In this document: positions 10,522-22,129 of the stretch, one piece after another
How positions within the stretch are numbered: the first letter of the stretch is position 1
How the letters are laid out: each line of letters opens with the position of its first letter
Source of the DNA: Glebionis coronaria
Lineage: Eukaryota > Streptophyta > Magnoliopsida > Asterales > Asteraceae
Assembly (NCBI GenBank): GCA_025667525.1
Contig: CM046876.1
Location: 533,808,038-533,872,037 of the forward strand
Reading direction: 5' to 3'
DNA length: 64,000 nucleotides
The notes under the pieces: generated by a model
Database searches by the model: none
What the model saw: only the letters and a program-made list of their open reading frames with translations
What the model was told of the DNA's origin: nothing
Program-made: the position numbers and the translations under genes

Positions 10522-13500
10522 TGTAAAACCCGCATGCTTTTACCATGAATAGTGCCCTTAAGATCGTACGTCCTAGATTAAAACTTACCTTATTTAGTAT
10601 TGATCACATTCATGTGCTAATAGTCAAGCAAGTGCATACGTGTATGACATGATAAGTATCGATTACGTACGAACCCATGATAAACAGTTAATAAATATGT
10701 CACGTGAACGTAATTAAATCATGATCACCATTTAAAATACGAACTAGAATAATTACGTAAATACATATAATATAATTACGAGCGTTAAAATTACGATAAA
10801 CTACATGATAAAATAAACAGAAACACTTTAAACACGAACATGTTTAACCACGAACGAACACGAAACATCGGGACACGAGAAAAGGTACGGGTACCCCATG
10901 TGGGGCCCCATACCCACGGCTACAATCAAGAAATGGGCTAAGCCTATCAAGTTTACATGAAAGGGGGGTAAAGGGTAAAAACTACTTTCATTTTTCACTT
11001 TTCAAGGAAATAATCACAAAACCTAAAAACAAGTTTTCTCTCCTTCTCTTGGTCTCTCTTTGTGCCGCCACCCATAGTACCACCATAGGTGGTTGTTGGT
11101 TGATTTTGATCATAAAAACAAGTGCTAGAAACCGTGTTTGTTCATCCTCTTCCAAGCTACGTATTGGTATATCATTCTAAACCTTTCTTTTTAATTCTTT
11201 TAAATCTTTAATTATTTTCATGAACATGTTATAAATATTCTTATTAAAACATGATAATTAAACATTGATCTAACATGTTTTGGAGTAAATTAAAATCAAA
11301 GGATGATATAAAAGGGTGTTTGTTTTGGCCGCCTAGTATAACCAACCCGAGGGGGGTTCGGTTTGCTTATTGCCGCCACCACCAAGACCATTTTTAGTCT
11401 TGGTTGGTGCATGTGGGACCCACGGCAGCAAGGGGGCACAAGTACCCCGAGTTTGGCTCGGGGTACGGTGTCGAGTTCATGCCCGATTCATGGTTCGTTG
11501 GTTAAATCATGATTTATGCTACATGTTAATTTTTATGAATTATGAACTTAGGATATAAATTAATTAATAACATGAGATATTAATTAAATCATGACTTAGG
11601 TTATTTTAATTATTAATTTAGCATGATATTAATTTAACCTAAGTATTTTATGTTATATGTTATAATTAATTAATTATTTAAAACATGCTTATAATTAATT
11701 AATTTAGACACGACTTAGGTTATGTTATTAATAATAATAATACACATTTTAACCTAAGTATTTTATTCCATTTTAATTAAAACATGTTATACTTTAATTA
11801 AAATGCTTAACCTATAGTTTAATTAAAATACATGAAATAATAATTAAACTATACACTATATCATATGACTTAAGAAAATAAGCTTATAAACACTTAGACT
11901 TATATGTTAGCTTATGTAACCAGCTTAATTCTAAATATGGAAACTTCTATTTATAGAAACTTAATTAAATAAGGCAACTAATCTATTAATGGAAACCTTC
12001 TATATATGGAAATCTATCTATTTCAGGCAGCTAATCTAATCATGGAAACCTTCTATATATGGAAACTTATTTAATTAAGGCAGCTGATCTATTTTTGGAA
12101 ACTTTCTATTTTTAGAAACTAATCTATTTTAAGCAGTAAATTCTATTTTAGGAAACTTTCTATTTTTGGAAACTTTCTATTTTTGGAAACTTTCTATTTT
12201 TGGAAACTTTCTATTTTTGGAAACTTTCTATTTTTGGTAACTTTCTATTTTTGGAAACTTTCTATTTTTGGAAACTTTCTATTTTTGGAAACTTTCTATT
12301 TTTGGAAACCTGCTATTTTTGGAAAGTTACTTATTATTACACAGTAAGTATAATAATACATGAAATACCAGTAATACTTAATCAGATTAATCAGAATACA
12401 AGATAAACACAGTTTAAGGCTTTAACCAGTAAACCATGACCTAAAACATACAAAGTAAGCTAAGACGAGACATAAAACCCAGTACGTAATCAGTGAATCG
12501 ATACTTATACACGTGTGTATTCATGTAGCTTTAGTGATCCAGAAGTAGGAGTCTTTCTTCCGTTCATTCACTGGACTTGAGGTACGGATTCCCGTCCTTT
12601 CAGTATGGACATTCTTTCCTTATTAGGATTTCCCCGTATGCAGCCAACTGTTTTCCCCAGTATTTGTTTTATTGTTTTGAACTGCTTATGTTTAATTAGC
12701 ATAATCTATAGCCATATACAAGCATGACCAGTTTCACCTAGTTATGGAGGTACCATAACCATAACATTGGAGGCACCAATGTTATGACTTCCCCACGGCA
12801 GAGTGATTGCTCGTGGCGTCCCTTTCAGTTTTGGCCATATTATTATATCATGTGGGGCGTATGGGTGCATCCTAGTTACATGTTTTATTCAGTATATCAT
12901 GGTGAATGTGGTGTGTGCCTTGCATCCTTCACAAGGAGTTGATCCCTCCTACCCAAACCAGTATATTAATTAGAGGCATCCCCTCTAATCAGCATGATGA
13001 GGTCACCCCTCCAAGTATTCATGCACGTGACCTTTTCATGACCTATATGGGCTATGGTATATTTATGTTAAAACAGTTTTCATAAGATAAACATAAGGCT
13101 TTTCAAACTATAAAACCAGTTTTCTTAATACTTAACCAGTTTACTCAGAACTTAGTCTTCCGCTGTTATATGTTACATGCTTATCCTATTTCATGCTATA
13201 TTGTACATCCGTGCACTGAGCGTCTTGCTCAGCCGTTTTCCTTTTCATGTTCCCAAAACGGCAGGTACTCAGGGACGCTCGTAGATCTCAAACGTACGTG
13301 CATATGGACTGGAAGCATTACTGTCTTTCTTTACTTTATGCATTTCCTTTACTTTAATACAGTTTTCTATGGACATTGTTTCGTCCTTTCCTTTTACAGT
13401 ATTTATGTTTGTGTGTGATGAGCTCTACTTTGGGGTTACCGATGTTTGATTCCGGTATTTCCCTTTTATGGTCAAATAATGCTTAGACATTTATCCTTGT

Positions 13501-13560
13501 ATGCTTTGATGACACGTCATGATTATGCGTAAGATTCCATTTCCAAAATGGGGTGTTACA
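10522..13560 (+). repeat. Tekay right LTR (3039 bp)
   Basis: Near-identical to 2475-5512, with the same minisatellite and hairpin run. Followed directly by ACACA (13561-13565), then the remainder of the E1 LTR. Confidence 0.95.
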
Positions 13561-13565
13561 ACACA

Positions 13566-13694
13566 CGTGCCTCCTCGAGAACGAACTCACTTTCATAAGG
13601 GTCATTAGTGCTCGGTTTTCCTAAACCGACACTTAACGCTTACCACTACTTTGTTGCATCCTTTTCCTGAAGGTGTATACAAAAAGCTACATCA
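13566..13694 (+). repeat. E1 left LTR, 3' tail after the Tekay insertion
   Basis: Continues the E1 LTR from CGTGCCTCCTCG to its end at CTACATCA (13694), matching 23227-23355. Confidence 0.92.
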
Positions 13695-13699
13695 TTTTT

Positions 13700-13717
13700 T
13701 GGCGCCGCTGCCGGGGA
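13700..13717 (+). other. E1 primer-binding site (tRNA-Asp type)
   Basis: TGGCGCCGCTGCCGGGGA, five T residues after the LTR. This is the Athila primer site, complementary to tRNA-Asp. Confidence 0.92.
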
Positions 13718-14441
13718 GGCGTGTTGTGTTTTGATTGAACCATTGTTGTTTTTTATATTAGCCATAATAGTATTTGTATTAGTAGCACTCTACTAATACG
13801 TATTATCGTTTTTCGGTTTTTGTGTGAATATTATTACTATATTGTATACGTAGAACAATAAATTCACAAGTACTCCAAATACGTGAGAAATCACAACCTT
13901 GACTTGGGAGGTCATTACCCAATCATTGTATTCGAATCTCAAACCAAAGAAAAAAGACAAAAATAGATAAATACTTTCGTGAAGCTTAATCTTGATAATA
14001 CAAACTATAAGGTGGGTATAAGGTGGTTGTATTTCACGACCTAAAGGAAAAAGGCTCTTAAGTGCTTCGCGCCGCCTCGTTTCCTCCGCTTGCTTGTGCG
14101 TATTTGATTTTGAGAGTGAATCGAGGGTTTTGCCGCCCAAAGTATTATTACATATCATATATATTCTCTTGGTTTCTATTGATTAAACCCTCTTGAACGA
14201 TTTGGTGTTCCACCATCGTTCTAAAGTCATCGAAGGCGTTCACTCCACGTGATCGTTTTCATTCCTTGAGGCTTCTTTAATCGAGAGATTTGATTAAGGA
14301 GGAGATTTGTAGATTATTGTCTACTTAATACATTCACCAATCTCCAAAAAGTTAATACAATCAAAAACCAAAAAAAAATTGAAAAACACAAAATACCAAA
14401 AAGAATCTTCTTTGCTCGCCTTCTCGTTGTACGTGACGTTT
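13718..14441 (+). other. E1 untranslated leader with a two-tier hairpin
   Basis: No coding sequence is recognised. At 13776-13799, GTATTAGTAG and CTACTAATAC pair perfectly around a CACT loop. ATAATA (13764-13769) and TATTAT (13801-13806) extend the stem across an internal loop. It stands about 50 bases from the primer site, where packaging or dimerisation signals usually lie in retroelements. The rest is ordinary leader. Confidence 0.7.
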
Positions 14442-16457
14442 ATGCAAACTCGCTCTAAAGCAAGACGTGCACGTAAACGAAGAAACAAATCGACCACTCC
14501 TTCTAGTGAGGAGTCTCCTATTGACGAACCTATTGTAGTGAAAGAAGTCGTCATGGCTAATCGAACTATGATGGAGTTACTTCGAGCACCCACCGAGGGT
14601 TATGGAGAAGCTATTGTGATTCCCGCAATCCTTGCGGAGAATTTTGAGGTGAAAACGGGTTTGTTGTCGATGATCCAAAACAACAAATTCCGTGGTGATG
14701 AGAAGGACAATCCTCACAACCATATCCGCCAATTTAATCGTCTTACCGCCACGTGCAAATTCAAGGATGTCTCGAATGACTCGATTAAGATGATGCTTTT
14801 TCCGTATTCCTTAGCGGGGCCCGCTAAAATTTGGTTAGAGAAAGAGCCACCCAATTCTATATTGACGTGGAAGGATCTCGTTTCAAAGTTTGTGAACCAA
14901 TGTTTTCCGCCCTCTAAGACTACGCATTTGAAAAATGAGATTTCTAAATTTTCACAAGAATCAAATGAAAGTTTTTCTATGGCTTGGAATAGGTTTAAGG
15001 AGATGTTACATGAATGTCCTCATCACGGTTTTTCCGACTTGCACCAAATAGACACGTTTTACAATGGACTTAATGATCATGAAAGAGATTATTTAAATGC
15101 CGCCGCGGGTGGTAATTTTTTGTGTAAAACGGTTGAAGAAGCTTTGGTCATAATTGAGAATAGGTCTAAGGTTTATAGCCCTCGTCACAGACCGAGTGTT
15201 GCCAAAATGGGCTCATCATCGTCTCGTAGTATCAATGCATTACATGATGAAGCAAATGAGGAGAATCGGTTTTTCGATAGGTTTTCGACCCTTATGTCCC
15301 ATTGGAAAGCTCAAGAAGCTTCGAATTCCGCTTCGGCTAAAGCGGTTTCTAAGAGTTGTTTGTCGTGTGGTGGAGCTCATGATCTTTCCGAGTGCATTAC
15401 CGCGGATGGTAACACTTCGAATGCTTTTGTAGCCACGGGAACTTATAACCAAATCGGTCAAGGTTCCCGCCAAAATCAAGCTCCACCAAATCAAAATGCT
15501 AATAACTATCGCAACAACAACCAAGGTGGTAATTACCAAGGAAATCAAAGGAATTATAATAAGAGTAATTATCAAAGTGGAAATGGGCAAATTTCTAATC
15601 AAAACCAAAACCGTGATTTTCAAAACAATGCCCAAGGTTTTCAAAACGATCACACCAAAAATCTTCAAGGAGAATTTTTGAATTATGCAAAGGCTAATGA
15701 TGCTAAGTTTGATAACATGCAACGTGAAATGGTTAGCTTAAGATCCGAGTTGAAAAACGAGCTTAAAAACGAACTTGCTAATGAACTTAAAACTCATGCT
15801 AATAAAATGGAAGGAAATGTCACACGTCTCCAACAAAATCAACAAAAAATGGAGCAAGGACAACATGAGATTAAGCAAGAATTGTTAAAAGCGGATGCTA
15901 GGCAATCTAAGTTTGAAGACCGAATGGCTAAAATGTTTGAAGCTATCATGTGTAAGCCCTCTTCTTCGGGTGGTCTTCCTAGTGATACCATCGTGAACCC
16001 GAAAGGAGAATTGAAGGTTATTACCACTCGTAGTGGTAAAACTTTCAAAGAACCCATTTCTCGTCCAAGTACTTCTATGGAGAAGGAAAAAGAGAAAGAA
16101 CCCGAGGTTGTGGTTGAAAAGGAGCACATTACAAGCCCACGAAGTACCGCTCAAACCACACCTACGGTTGAACCCACACCAATCATGGAACCCGAGATTC
16201 CAAGGCCGATGCCTATGCCTACTTTGCCCCAACCCACACCACCTTTACCCTACCCTTCAAGACGAGACAAGGAAAAGGCACAAGAACGAAATAATTATCA
16301 ATTTGAACTCTTTATGAAAATGTTTCGTGACTTGCATTTCAATATAAGTTTTGCCGACGCCTTAGTCATGATGCCTCGATTTGCCGCGAACTTCAAAAGT
16401 ATGTTGAATAACAAAGAGAATGCTACGCCTTGGCCGCATACCTCAAAAAGTCGGTGA
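14442..16457 (+). CDS. gag: E1 Gag (Athila type)
   Basis: 671 codons from ATG 14442 (MQTRSKARR); an in-frame ATG at 14379 would add 21 residues, but Athila gags begin M-R/Q-T-R-S. The capsid domain covers roughly residues 50-260 (IWLEKEPPNSILTW, FPPSKTTHLKNEI, DTFYNGLN, AAAGGNF). A CCHC-like knuckle CLSCGGAHDLSEC at 306-318 has one residue fewer than the canonical spacing. An Asn/Gln-rich linker follows, then a strong coiled coil (repeated ELKNEL heptads, about 425-510). The C-terminus holds the conserved FNISFADAL block, then runs into altered sequence: at 16419 a 19-20-base copy of 16501-16520 replaces the expected gag-pro junction and shifts the frame. Gag would form the particle. Confidence 0.88.
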   Translation: MQTRSKARRARKRRNKSTTPSSEESPIDEPIVVKEVVMANRTMMELLRAPTEGYGEAIVIPAILAENFEVKTGLLSMIQNNKFRGDEKDNPHNHIRQFNRLTATCKFKDVSNDSIKMMLFPYSLAGPAKIWLEKEPPNSILTWKDLVSKFVNQCFPPSKTTHLKNEISKFSQESNESFSMAWNRFKEMLHECPHHGFSDLHQIDTFYNGLNDHERDYLNAAAGGNFLCKTVEEALVIIENRSKVYSPRHRPSVAKMGSSSSRSINALHDEANEENRFFDRFSTLMSHWKAQEASNSASAKAVSKSCLSCGGAHDLSECITADGNTSNAFVATGTYNQIGQGSRQNQAPPNQNANNYRNNNQGGNYQGNQRNYNKSNYQSGNGQISNQNQNRDFQNNAQGFQNDHTKNLQGEFLNYAKANDAKFDNMQREMVSLRSELKNELKNELANELKTHANKMEGNVTRLQQNQQKMEQGQHEIKQELLKADARQSKFEDRMAKMFEAIMCKPSSSGGLPSDTIVNPKGELKVITTRSGKTFKEPISRPSTSMEKEKEKEPEVVVEKEHITSPRSTAQTTPTVEPTPIMEPEIPRPMPMPTLPQPTPPLPYPSRRDKEKAQERNNYQFELFMKMFRDLHFNISFADALVMMPRFAANFKSMLNNKENATPWPHTSKSR

Positions 16458-17661
16458 TCCTGGAAAGTTTTTAATCCCATGTGCTATCCAAGACATGGAA
16501 GAATGCTACGCCTTGGCCGATCTTGGTGCTAGTATTAATTTGATGCCTCTTGAGATTTTTAAATCGCTCAATCTTCCAAATCTCACTCCTTCAAGAATGT
16601 CAATCGAGATGGCCGATCATTCTACGATTCTAGCTTGTGGAGTTGCCGAGGACGTCTTTGTGAAAATTGGAAAGTTCTACTATCCTGTAGACTTTATTGT
16701 TGTTGACATTCCCATCGATCCTAAAGTTCCGTTAATTTTAGGTCGATCTTTTTTGGATACCTCGAGAGCACTCATCGATGTGCATGCAAGAAAAATCACT
16801 CTTCGTTTCAATGAGGAAGAACTCGTCATTAATGCAACCCAAAACTCCACTCTTTCTCATGTGTATTCTATCACATCTTTGTACAATGTCAATCCCATCA
16901 AAAACATTTGCAAGAAGATTTCCAATAGAGTTTTAGGAGTTGTTGAGAAAAATGAAGTTCCGTCCCCTCCGCCGGTGGAGGTTAAGAGTGTTAAGCCTAT
17001 AATTCCAATCTCGAGTGAATCTTCGGATGATGAATACGTTGATCCCGATGGGGAGGTTTTCTTTGTTGACAAAAGATTTGAAAACTTACCACCACCTAAG
17101 CCAAAAAGATTTCAAAATGTGAGAATTTTTAGTGTGACTAACATTGCTTTAGATACACCAAATATTTTTGACATAATTAAATCGGGTTTTCACAAAGAGA
17201 GTTTAAAAGATGAAAAAGGAAAAAATTTTGAATTGAATTTAAAAGATTTTTCTACAACTCTAACTCCGTCATCACCGCGTGTATTGAGTACTACAAGCTC
17301 GTCTTCTCCTTTTGACGATGCTTTGTGTGGACTTAGTGTGGGGGAATCCCCTTATGCTCCTTCCCCTTTCTCCACCGAGGACGAGATATTTGATCCTGGA
17401 ATTGCTTATATAGGGAAATCTCGGTCTTCCACCGATGCAATAAATGGAAAATCTTTTCATTTGATTGGTGCGAGTCTACCTCGAGTAGCTCATGTTTTTA
17501 GAGACTTACCCATTGTCCCACCCTTCTATTTCTTCTCTCCTATTTTCTTGAAACTCTTTGAGTTTTTGTTGACCATTGATGAAGTGGCGTTGATTTGTTT
17601 TTCCAATGAAAACGAGAACGCCATCTTCGATCCCGGTATTTTTCAATATCAAAGGACTTAG
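16420..17661 (+). CDS. E1 aspartic protease plus C-terminal FDPG tail; no polymerase
   Basis: Lies in a different frame from gag, overlapping it by 38 bases, with no good start of its own. It contains VGDPGKFLIPC, then the retropepsin motif [12 protein letters not shown] (DLG active site) and VPLILGRSFL. Beyond the protease, where RT should begin, there is a Ser/Asp-rich spacer and a tail with two FDPGI motifs. Between the motifs are DAINGK and a hydrophobic stretch (PFYFFSPIFLKLFEFLLT) that could span or enter a membrane. The frame stops at 17661 with no RT. E3 ends the same way. The E1 protease was probably once fused to Gag; a junction deletion with a templated insert now separates them. 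Confidence 0.8.
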   Translation: MLRLGRIPQKVGDPGKFLIPCAIQDMEECYALADLGASINLMPLEIFKSLNLPNLTPSRMSIEMADHSTILACGVAEDVFVKIGKFYYPVDFIVVDIPIDPKVPLILGRSFLDTSRALIDVHARKITLRFNEEELVINATQNSTLSHVYSITSLYNVNPIKNICKKISNRVLGVVEKNEVPSPPPVEVKSVKPIIPISSESSDDEYVDPDGEVFFVDKRFENLPPPKPKRFQNVRIFSVTNIALDTPNIFDIIKSGFHKESLKDEKGKNFELNLKDFSTTLTPSSPRVLSTTSSSSPFDDALCGLSVGESPYAPSPFSTEDEIFDPGIAYIGKSRSSTDAINGKSFHLIGASLPRVAHVFRDLPIVPPFYFFSPIFLKLFEFLLTIDEVALICFSNENENAIFDPGIFQYQRT

Positions 17662-19575
17662 TCCTTTATACCGGTTGTTTTTGGGCCTTGTTTATCATGT
17701 AAGCCCCACCAAAAATTGACCACACCATGATTATCCCTAAATGATCACATTTATGGGGATTCGAGTCGAGCTTTTGACTCGGTTATCAAAAACAAGGTGC
17801 CTCGTGGGGGAGACCCATGCTTATCCATGTACATATTATTGCTTTCTAATTAGTTTAATGTGAGGGGATTTGTGCCCTTCCAACCTTTGTTCCGTGGTTG
17901 TTTGTGCATTGTGGATTTTAGATGATCATGATCTTCACGATTGGAGCCTCTCGTGTTCGTTTTATGGGAGCACTCGATCGTTTGCTTTGGAGACCTTTCC
18001 CAATATCCATATGATATATCCTTTTATGTTCTAACCTTAGGTTTTTAGCACACTTCATAAACGGCTATTAATTTATTGGTTACACCCTTTCCATGCTAGA
18101 TTAGGCATTCGACTACGTCTCTAGTATGGGGGTGTTTGCACCCCTAGACTCGAAACATTGGGGACAATGTTTAACTTTAGTATGGGGGGGTGAATAGATA
18201 CTTGCCTTGCCAAACCTTCACGCTTTCCAAAGTTTATCGTTTTGTTTATCGTTTTGTTGCAAAATAAGGCTAAAAATGGCCAAATTTTAAAAATTTTCTC
18301 ATGTTTTATAAGTGTTTGAAGACACGAATGTAGGTTTTCCGATGGCGAGAATAAGAGTAATTTTTGACTCGACCGTGCGCGTTGAGCACTTAGCTTTGAT
18401 TCCTTAACTTACATTAGGCTAAGTCTCTTAAATGAGGACGAGAAATGATAAAGTTAATTATAAGTTACTATGTTAAACGTAGAGTACTCGTATTCTTTCA
18501 AAAACTCATGTGTTCTCGTTGTTTGCTTATTCTCCCTTCGCTTGTAAATATTTTTTGCTTAATAAATACTGACTTAGCGGTTTAGTTAGGATTGTTGGGT
18601 TTCTAGTCTTTCTTAGTAGCTTCCGTGTAATTAAATTGGGAAGACATTAAGGTATCGCCAGCGTCACGGTTTTGAAGTATTGGCACCCCAATAATCGAAA
18701 GCTTCACCTAATAATAAGATTTCAAGTGCTCACCTAAATCTAGCAAACAATTTGAAGCCCTACAAGGCCTAAAATCTATGCAAAATTGAAAGTGAATCAA
18801 GCCTTAATCTTCGAAGCTTTAAAGATCCAAAATTCGCTTTAGCGTGAGGATATACGTCTTTGGCTAATAAAACCACCGATGAGGCGGATAATAAAAGGCA
18901 AGGCAAGACCGAAGTCATAATAAAAGCTTCATGGCGAAGTTGAATAAAAGATGGAGGTAAACCAAAGATAATAAGGCCCTTCCGTTAGGGGGCATATAAA
19001 AGTCTTGGTAATAAGTCTCATGTTCAAAACCGTTATAAAACCGTGTTTATCGATTCTTCTTGTCAACTTAATTTTTTGACATCGTTGTCTATTAGGAGGG
19101 GTTATTGATTTGATGGTCTTAGTTACACCGTTAGGACTCTATTTTTAGACGTAAATCTCTATTATCGCATAAGTCAACAATGTATCCTCGTGATCATTAA
19201 GACATAATAAAATATAAGAGATACAACTTAGGAATAATGGGAGAATAAGTACGTGATTAGGGCATATGAGTAGTGTTAGCATTACTAACTTATAATGACA
19301 ATGATCTCGTTGCACGCTTGGCATGGAATTGGAGTGAAAATCGAGGACGATGAAATTATTTCTAACGAAGCATTCACGTGTTCTTATTCTATGAACCTAA
19401 ACGTCCCATTTTGCGATGAAAATCATACATTATGTCTAAAACGCAAGTAGTAGTAATAGTAGTAGTGTAGCTAGTTTATCATTCCAATAAAGTGAATAAA
19501 ATTGAATTTTGGAGGTGCTTTGATACTTTATTCTAGCATTGCGTGAGGGCACGGCAATGGTTTAGTATGGGGGAG
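17662..19575 (+). other. E1 3' untranslated region with conserved hairpins and polypurine tract
   Basis: 1.9 kb without a gene. Structures shared with E2, E3 and E4: CGAGTC/GACTCG hairpin (17762-17781) soon after the stop; GGGGTG/CACCCC (18129-18144) and AAACATTG/CAATGTTT (18153-18172) in tandem; TAGTATGGGGG copies at 18123, 18180 and 19562. The last copy directly precedes the right LTR and is the polypurine tract. Around 18830-19060 there is a run of ATAATAAAAG words. AACAATGATCTCGTT-type sequence near 19300 is conserved in all four elements. Confidence 0.8.
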
Positions 19576-20664
19576 TGACGAGACTGCTTTTATACATGGT
19601 CTCATCGTCCAAATCGGGCTTAAAATGCATTAAATATCATTAAAACTGCCAAATATATGCTCGTGTTTGTTACTTGTGTATTTTTAGGTACGGATATTAA
19701 GGAAATGGCAAAAGATCACAAGAATCATTCAAAAACGAACACGGGAAACGAAGCCGCACAATGAACCGGGCCCAAGAATGGAATTTCCAAAAATGACCTT
19801 GAAGTTTGAAGATTGTACAAGTTTGGTCCCTCAAGAATTGAAGGCTTGTCAATTTATACCCTTGCAAATCTCATTTAGTGCATTTAGGTCCCTAAATTAT
19901 CAAGAATTTACAAGTATGGCCCTTGAAGATCTCAAATTTATAAGATTAGTCCTTGTTTCTATAAACTACAACTTGGAAGGACTGAAAGTGCCAAGCTGGC
20001 AAACTTATTTACAAAGGAGTGGAAGTTTGTGGCTGATTTATAGAATATGAAGAAAGGAAAGGAGATGGGGGACTATTTTGGTCAGACACTCAAACTCACC
20101 ACCACCTATCATTTTGCCATGTCACCTCCACCAGCCAACCACATCACACCACCTCACTCCCCCTCCCACGTCACACCCCACTCACAATTTAAAACTGATT
20201 ATATTAATCAGTTTATTCTTTCCCTCCTTAACATATATTTAAAATATTTAATCCCCAAATCAGATTAAACTTTCTCCTTAATCCACCCATAAACCCTAAA
20301 CATCCCAGGTACAATTAACCTATAATCAAAGGGGTTTTTGCTGTAATTATCCAGATCACTAATTCATTGCATCCTCACCCCATCCCACACCCAAAACGTG
20401 AACCAAGACCAACCCATATGGTTGTGGACCCCTCCCCTGCAAACGTCTTTTTCCACAAAACCCTAGGAGGGGACACATCCAACGTTTGTGATCAACTCCT
20501 TGTCCTCCAAGCTCAAACAAACGCCCAAGATGAAGCTCCAACAGCTGGCCAAGTACAAGACTCACAAGATGCCATTTTTTAACCAAAAATTCAGTCAAAC
20601 AGCAAGGGCATTTAGGGACTTTCATGATTAGGGTTTTAGCCTTATAGTTTATTCCATTAGTTAG

Positions 20665-20672
20665 TATAAATA
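20665..20672 (+). promoter_or_regulatory. TATA box of E1 LTR
   Basis: TATAAATA, followed at once by ATGAGTG/CACTCAT, a 7-bp inverted repeat (20672-20691) near the expected start site. It lies 1.09 kb into the LTR, which is sensible for a long U3. Confidence 0.7.
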
Positions 20673-22061
20673 TGAGTGGCCTGTCACTCATATTTCTTGT
20701 TCCAGTTTTTAAGCTTTCACATTGTAATTCCTTTTTAATGAAATAAAAGTTTGGTATTTTTCAAAACAATTTAATTCCTTTTTATGTTTGTTAAAAGTTG
20801 TGTGTGTGTGTTGAAAGCTTATACTGAGTTCCAAAAAGATTTTGTGTGTTATAGGTTTAAATTTGGTGTTTTCAGAAAGTTTTAAAATTTGTTTGACAAT
20901 TATCAAAAACCCTTGGATCCTTTGAAGTGAAAGTCGATTTGGATTCCAAGGTTTCTGATATTGTTCTTGTTTCAAAAGGTGTTTCAGGTTTGTTGGTTTG
21001 ATAAAGGTTTCAAAAGGTGTGATAAAATCAGAAAGTGTTTGTTTGTTGTTCATTGCTATTTTCAGGAATCCATTGGAGCTTGTCCAAGGATCTGCATAGG
21101 CCCCAGCCTATAGGAGGTGGCAAAGCAGCCACTAAGGGTCCTGGATGTAGGACCCTTAAGGTAGTCTCTTGGTTCCATTTCATTTTTTTTGTTTTCTGAA
21201 ATTTTATATGATTTGTGTGATATTGCATGAAAGGTGTTAAATGTTTGTTTTAGCTGTTTGATATTGCTTATTTGTTGGTTTTATGCATGATTGAAGTGAT
21301 TGTAATCAGTTTGAGTGTGTTTTGAAAGGTTTTGTTTTGTAAAAATCAATTTCAGTCACTTTAAGGGGTGTTTGGATTAAGGAATTAACCAAGAACTTGA
21401 TAAGATTATTGTGTTAAGGCCTGGTTAAAAACACTACTTGGGTGCTTGTTAAGTGACATATGTACTTAGGCTCAAGATTGGGAAGGTTGATAAGCATTTG
21501 CATGTGAAAAAATATTGATAACATTGGATATTTCAGAAACTCCCTTTTGTATCTGATTTTGTGTGCATTTGTGCCCCAAATTTGTAAGTCTGCTAGGTTT
21601 TAGGTTATTTAAGGGGTGTGAATCATTTATATGTCATTTGATTAGCTAGGTTGCAAGATTTTTACCTTGGAAATTCATTTTTATGCATGTACTATGGTTA
21701 TTTTGTTCATCAGTCAACAAGTGTGCATATCAGTGACTTGTTTTGTATTTTTTAGCTTGATTGTGTTGTTGAATTTGCTTGTTTTTGCATTGTGTTGACT
21801 CCTTGTACTCAACAGAGTACAAGGGTGCCCCCTTTGTCCAACAATTCACCACAAAAAAGCCAAACCAAGCTCCTCTTGGTGTAAATCTCACTTGTGAAGA
21901 TAATCATTCTGCTTGTGTTCATAAACAAGAGACTGGGCACGTTTTCATTGAATCTTGCTTTAATCTTGGTCATATTGGATTGTGTTTGTGTTATTGAGCT
22001 AAAAGGATAAACAGATTTGAGTTTTTAAGTTTGAAAAAGAAAAAAAAATAAAAAAACAAAA

Positions 22062-22129
22062 AGGACGTGGCCAGGACTCGAACCTGCGCCACTCCTCTCA
22101 CCACACACACACGTTACCATTGCGCCCTA
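22062..22129 (-). repeat. tRNA-derived segment, right-LTR copy
   Basis: Same B box (GGTTCGAGTCC) and A-box-like sequence as at 1321-1388, antisense to the element. Confidence 0.55.

Larger units (their letters stand above)
2475..13560 (+). mobile_element. Tekay-lineage chromovirus (Ty3), complete with two LTRs
   Basis: LTRs at 2475-5512 and 10522-13560 begin TGTAAAACCC and end GGTGTTACA. The 5-bp duplication ACACA (2470-2474, 13561-13565) reconstitutes the E1 LTR sequence exactly. A tRNA-iMet primer site follows the left LTR and a polypurine tract precedes the right one. Domain order is gag, protease, RT, RNase H, integrase, chromodomain, which is the Tekay/Del chromovirus plan. The LTRs differ at roughly 25-30 positions in 3.04 kb by eye (about 1%). 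Coding is damaged: the gag N-terminus is short, there is a frameshift near 7456 and a stop at 7559-7561, while the rest of pol is open. Confidence 0.95.

Noticed and set aside
18830..18900. Hammerhead-ribozyme-like CCGATGAGGCGG in the E1 3' region
   Set aside because: The second core (GAAA with matching stems) is not present, so the fold cannot form.
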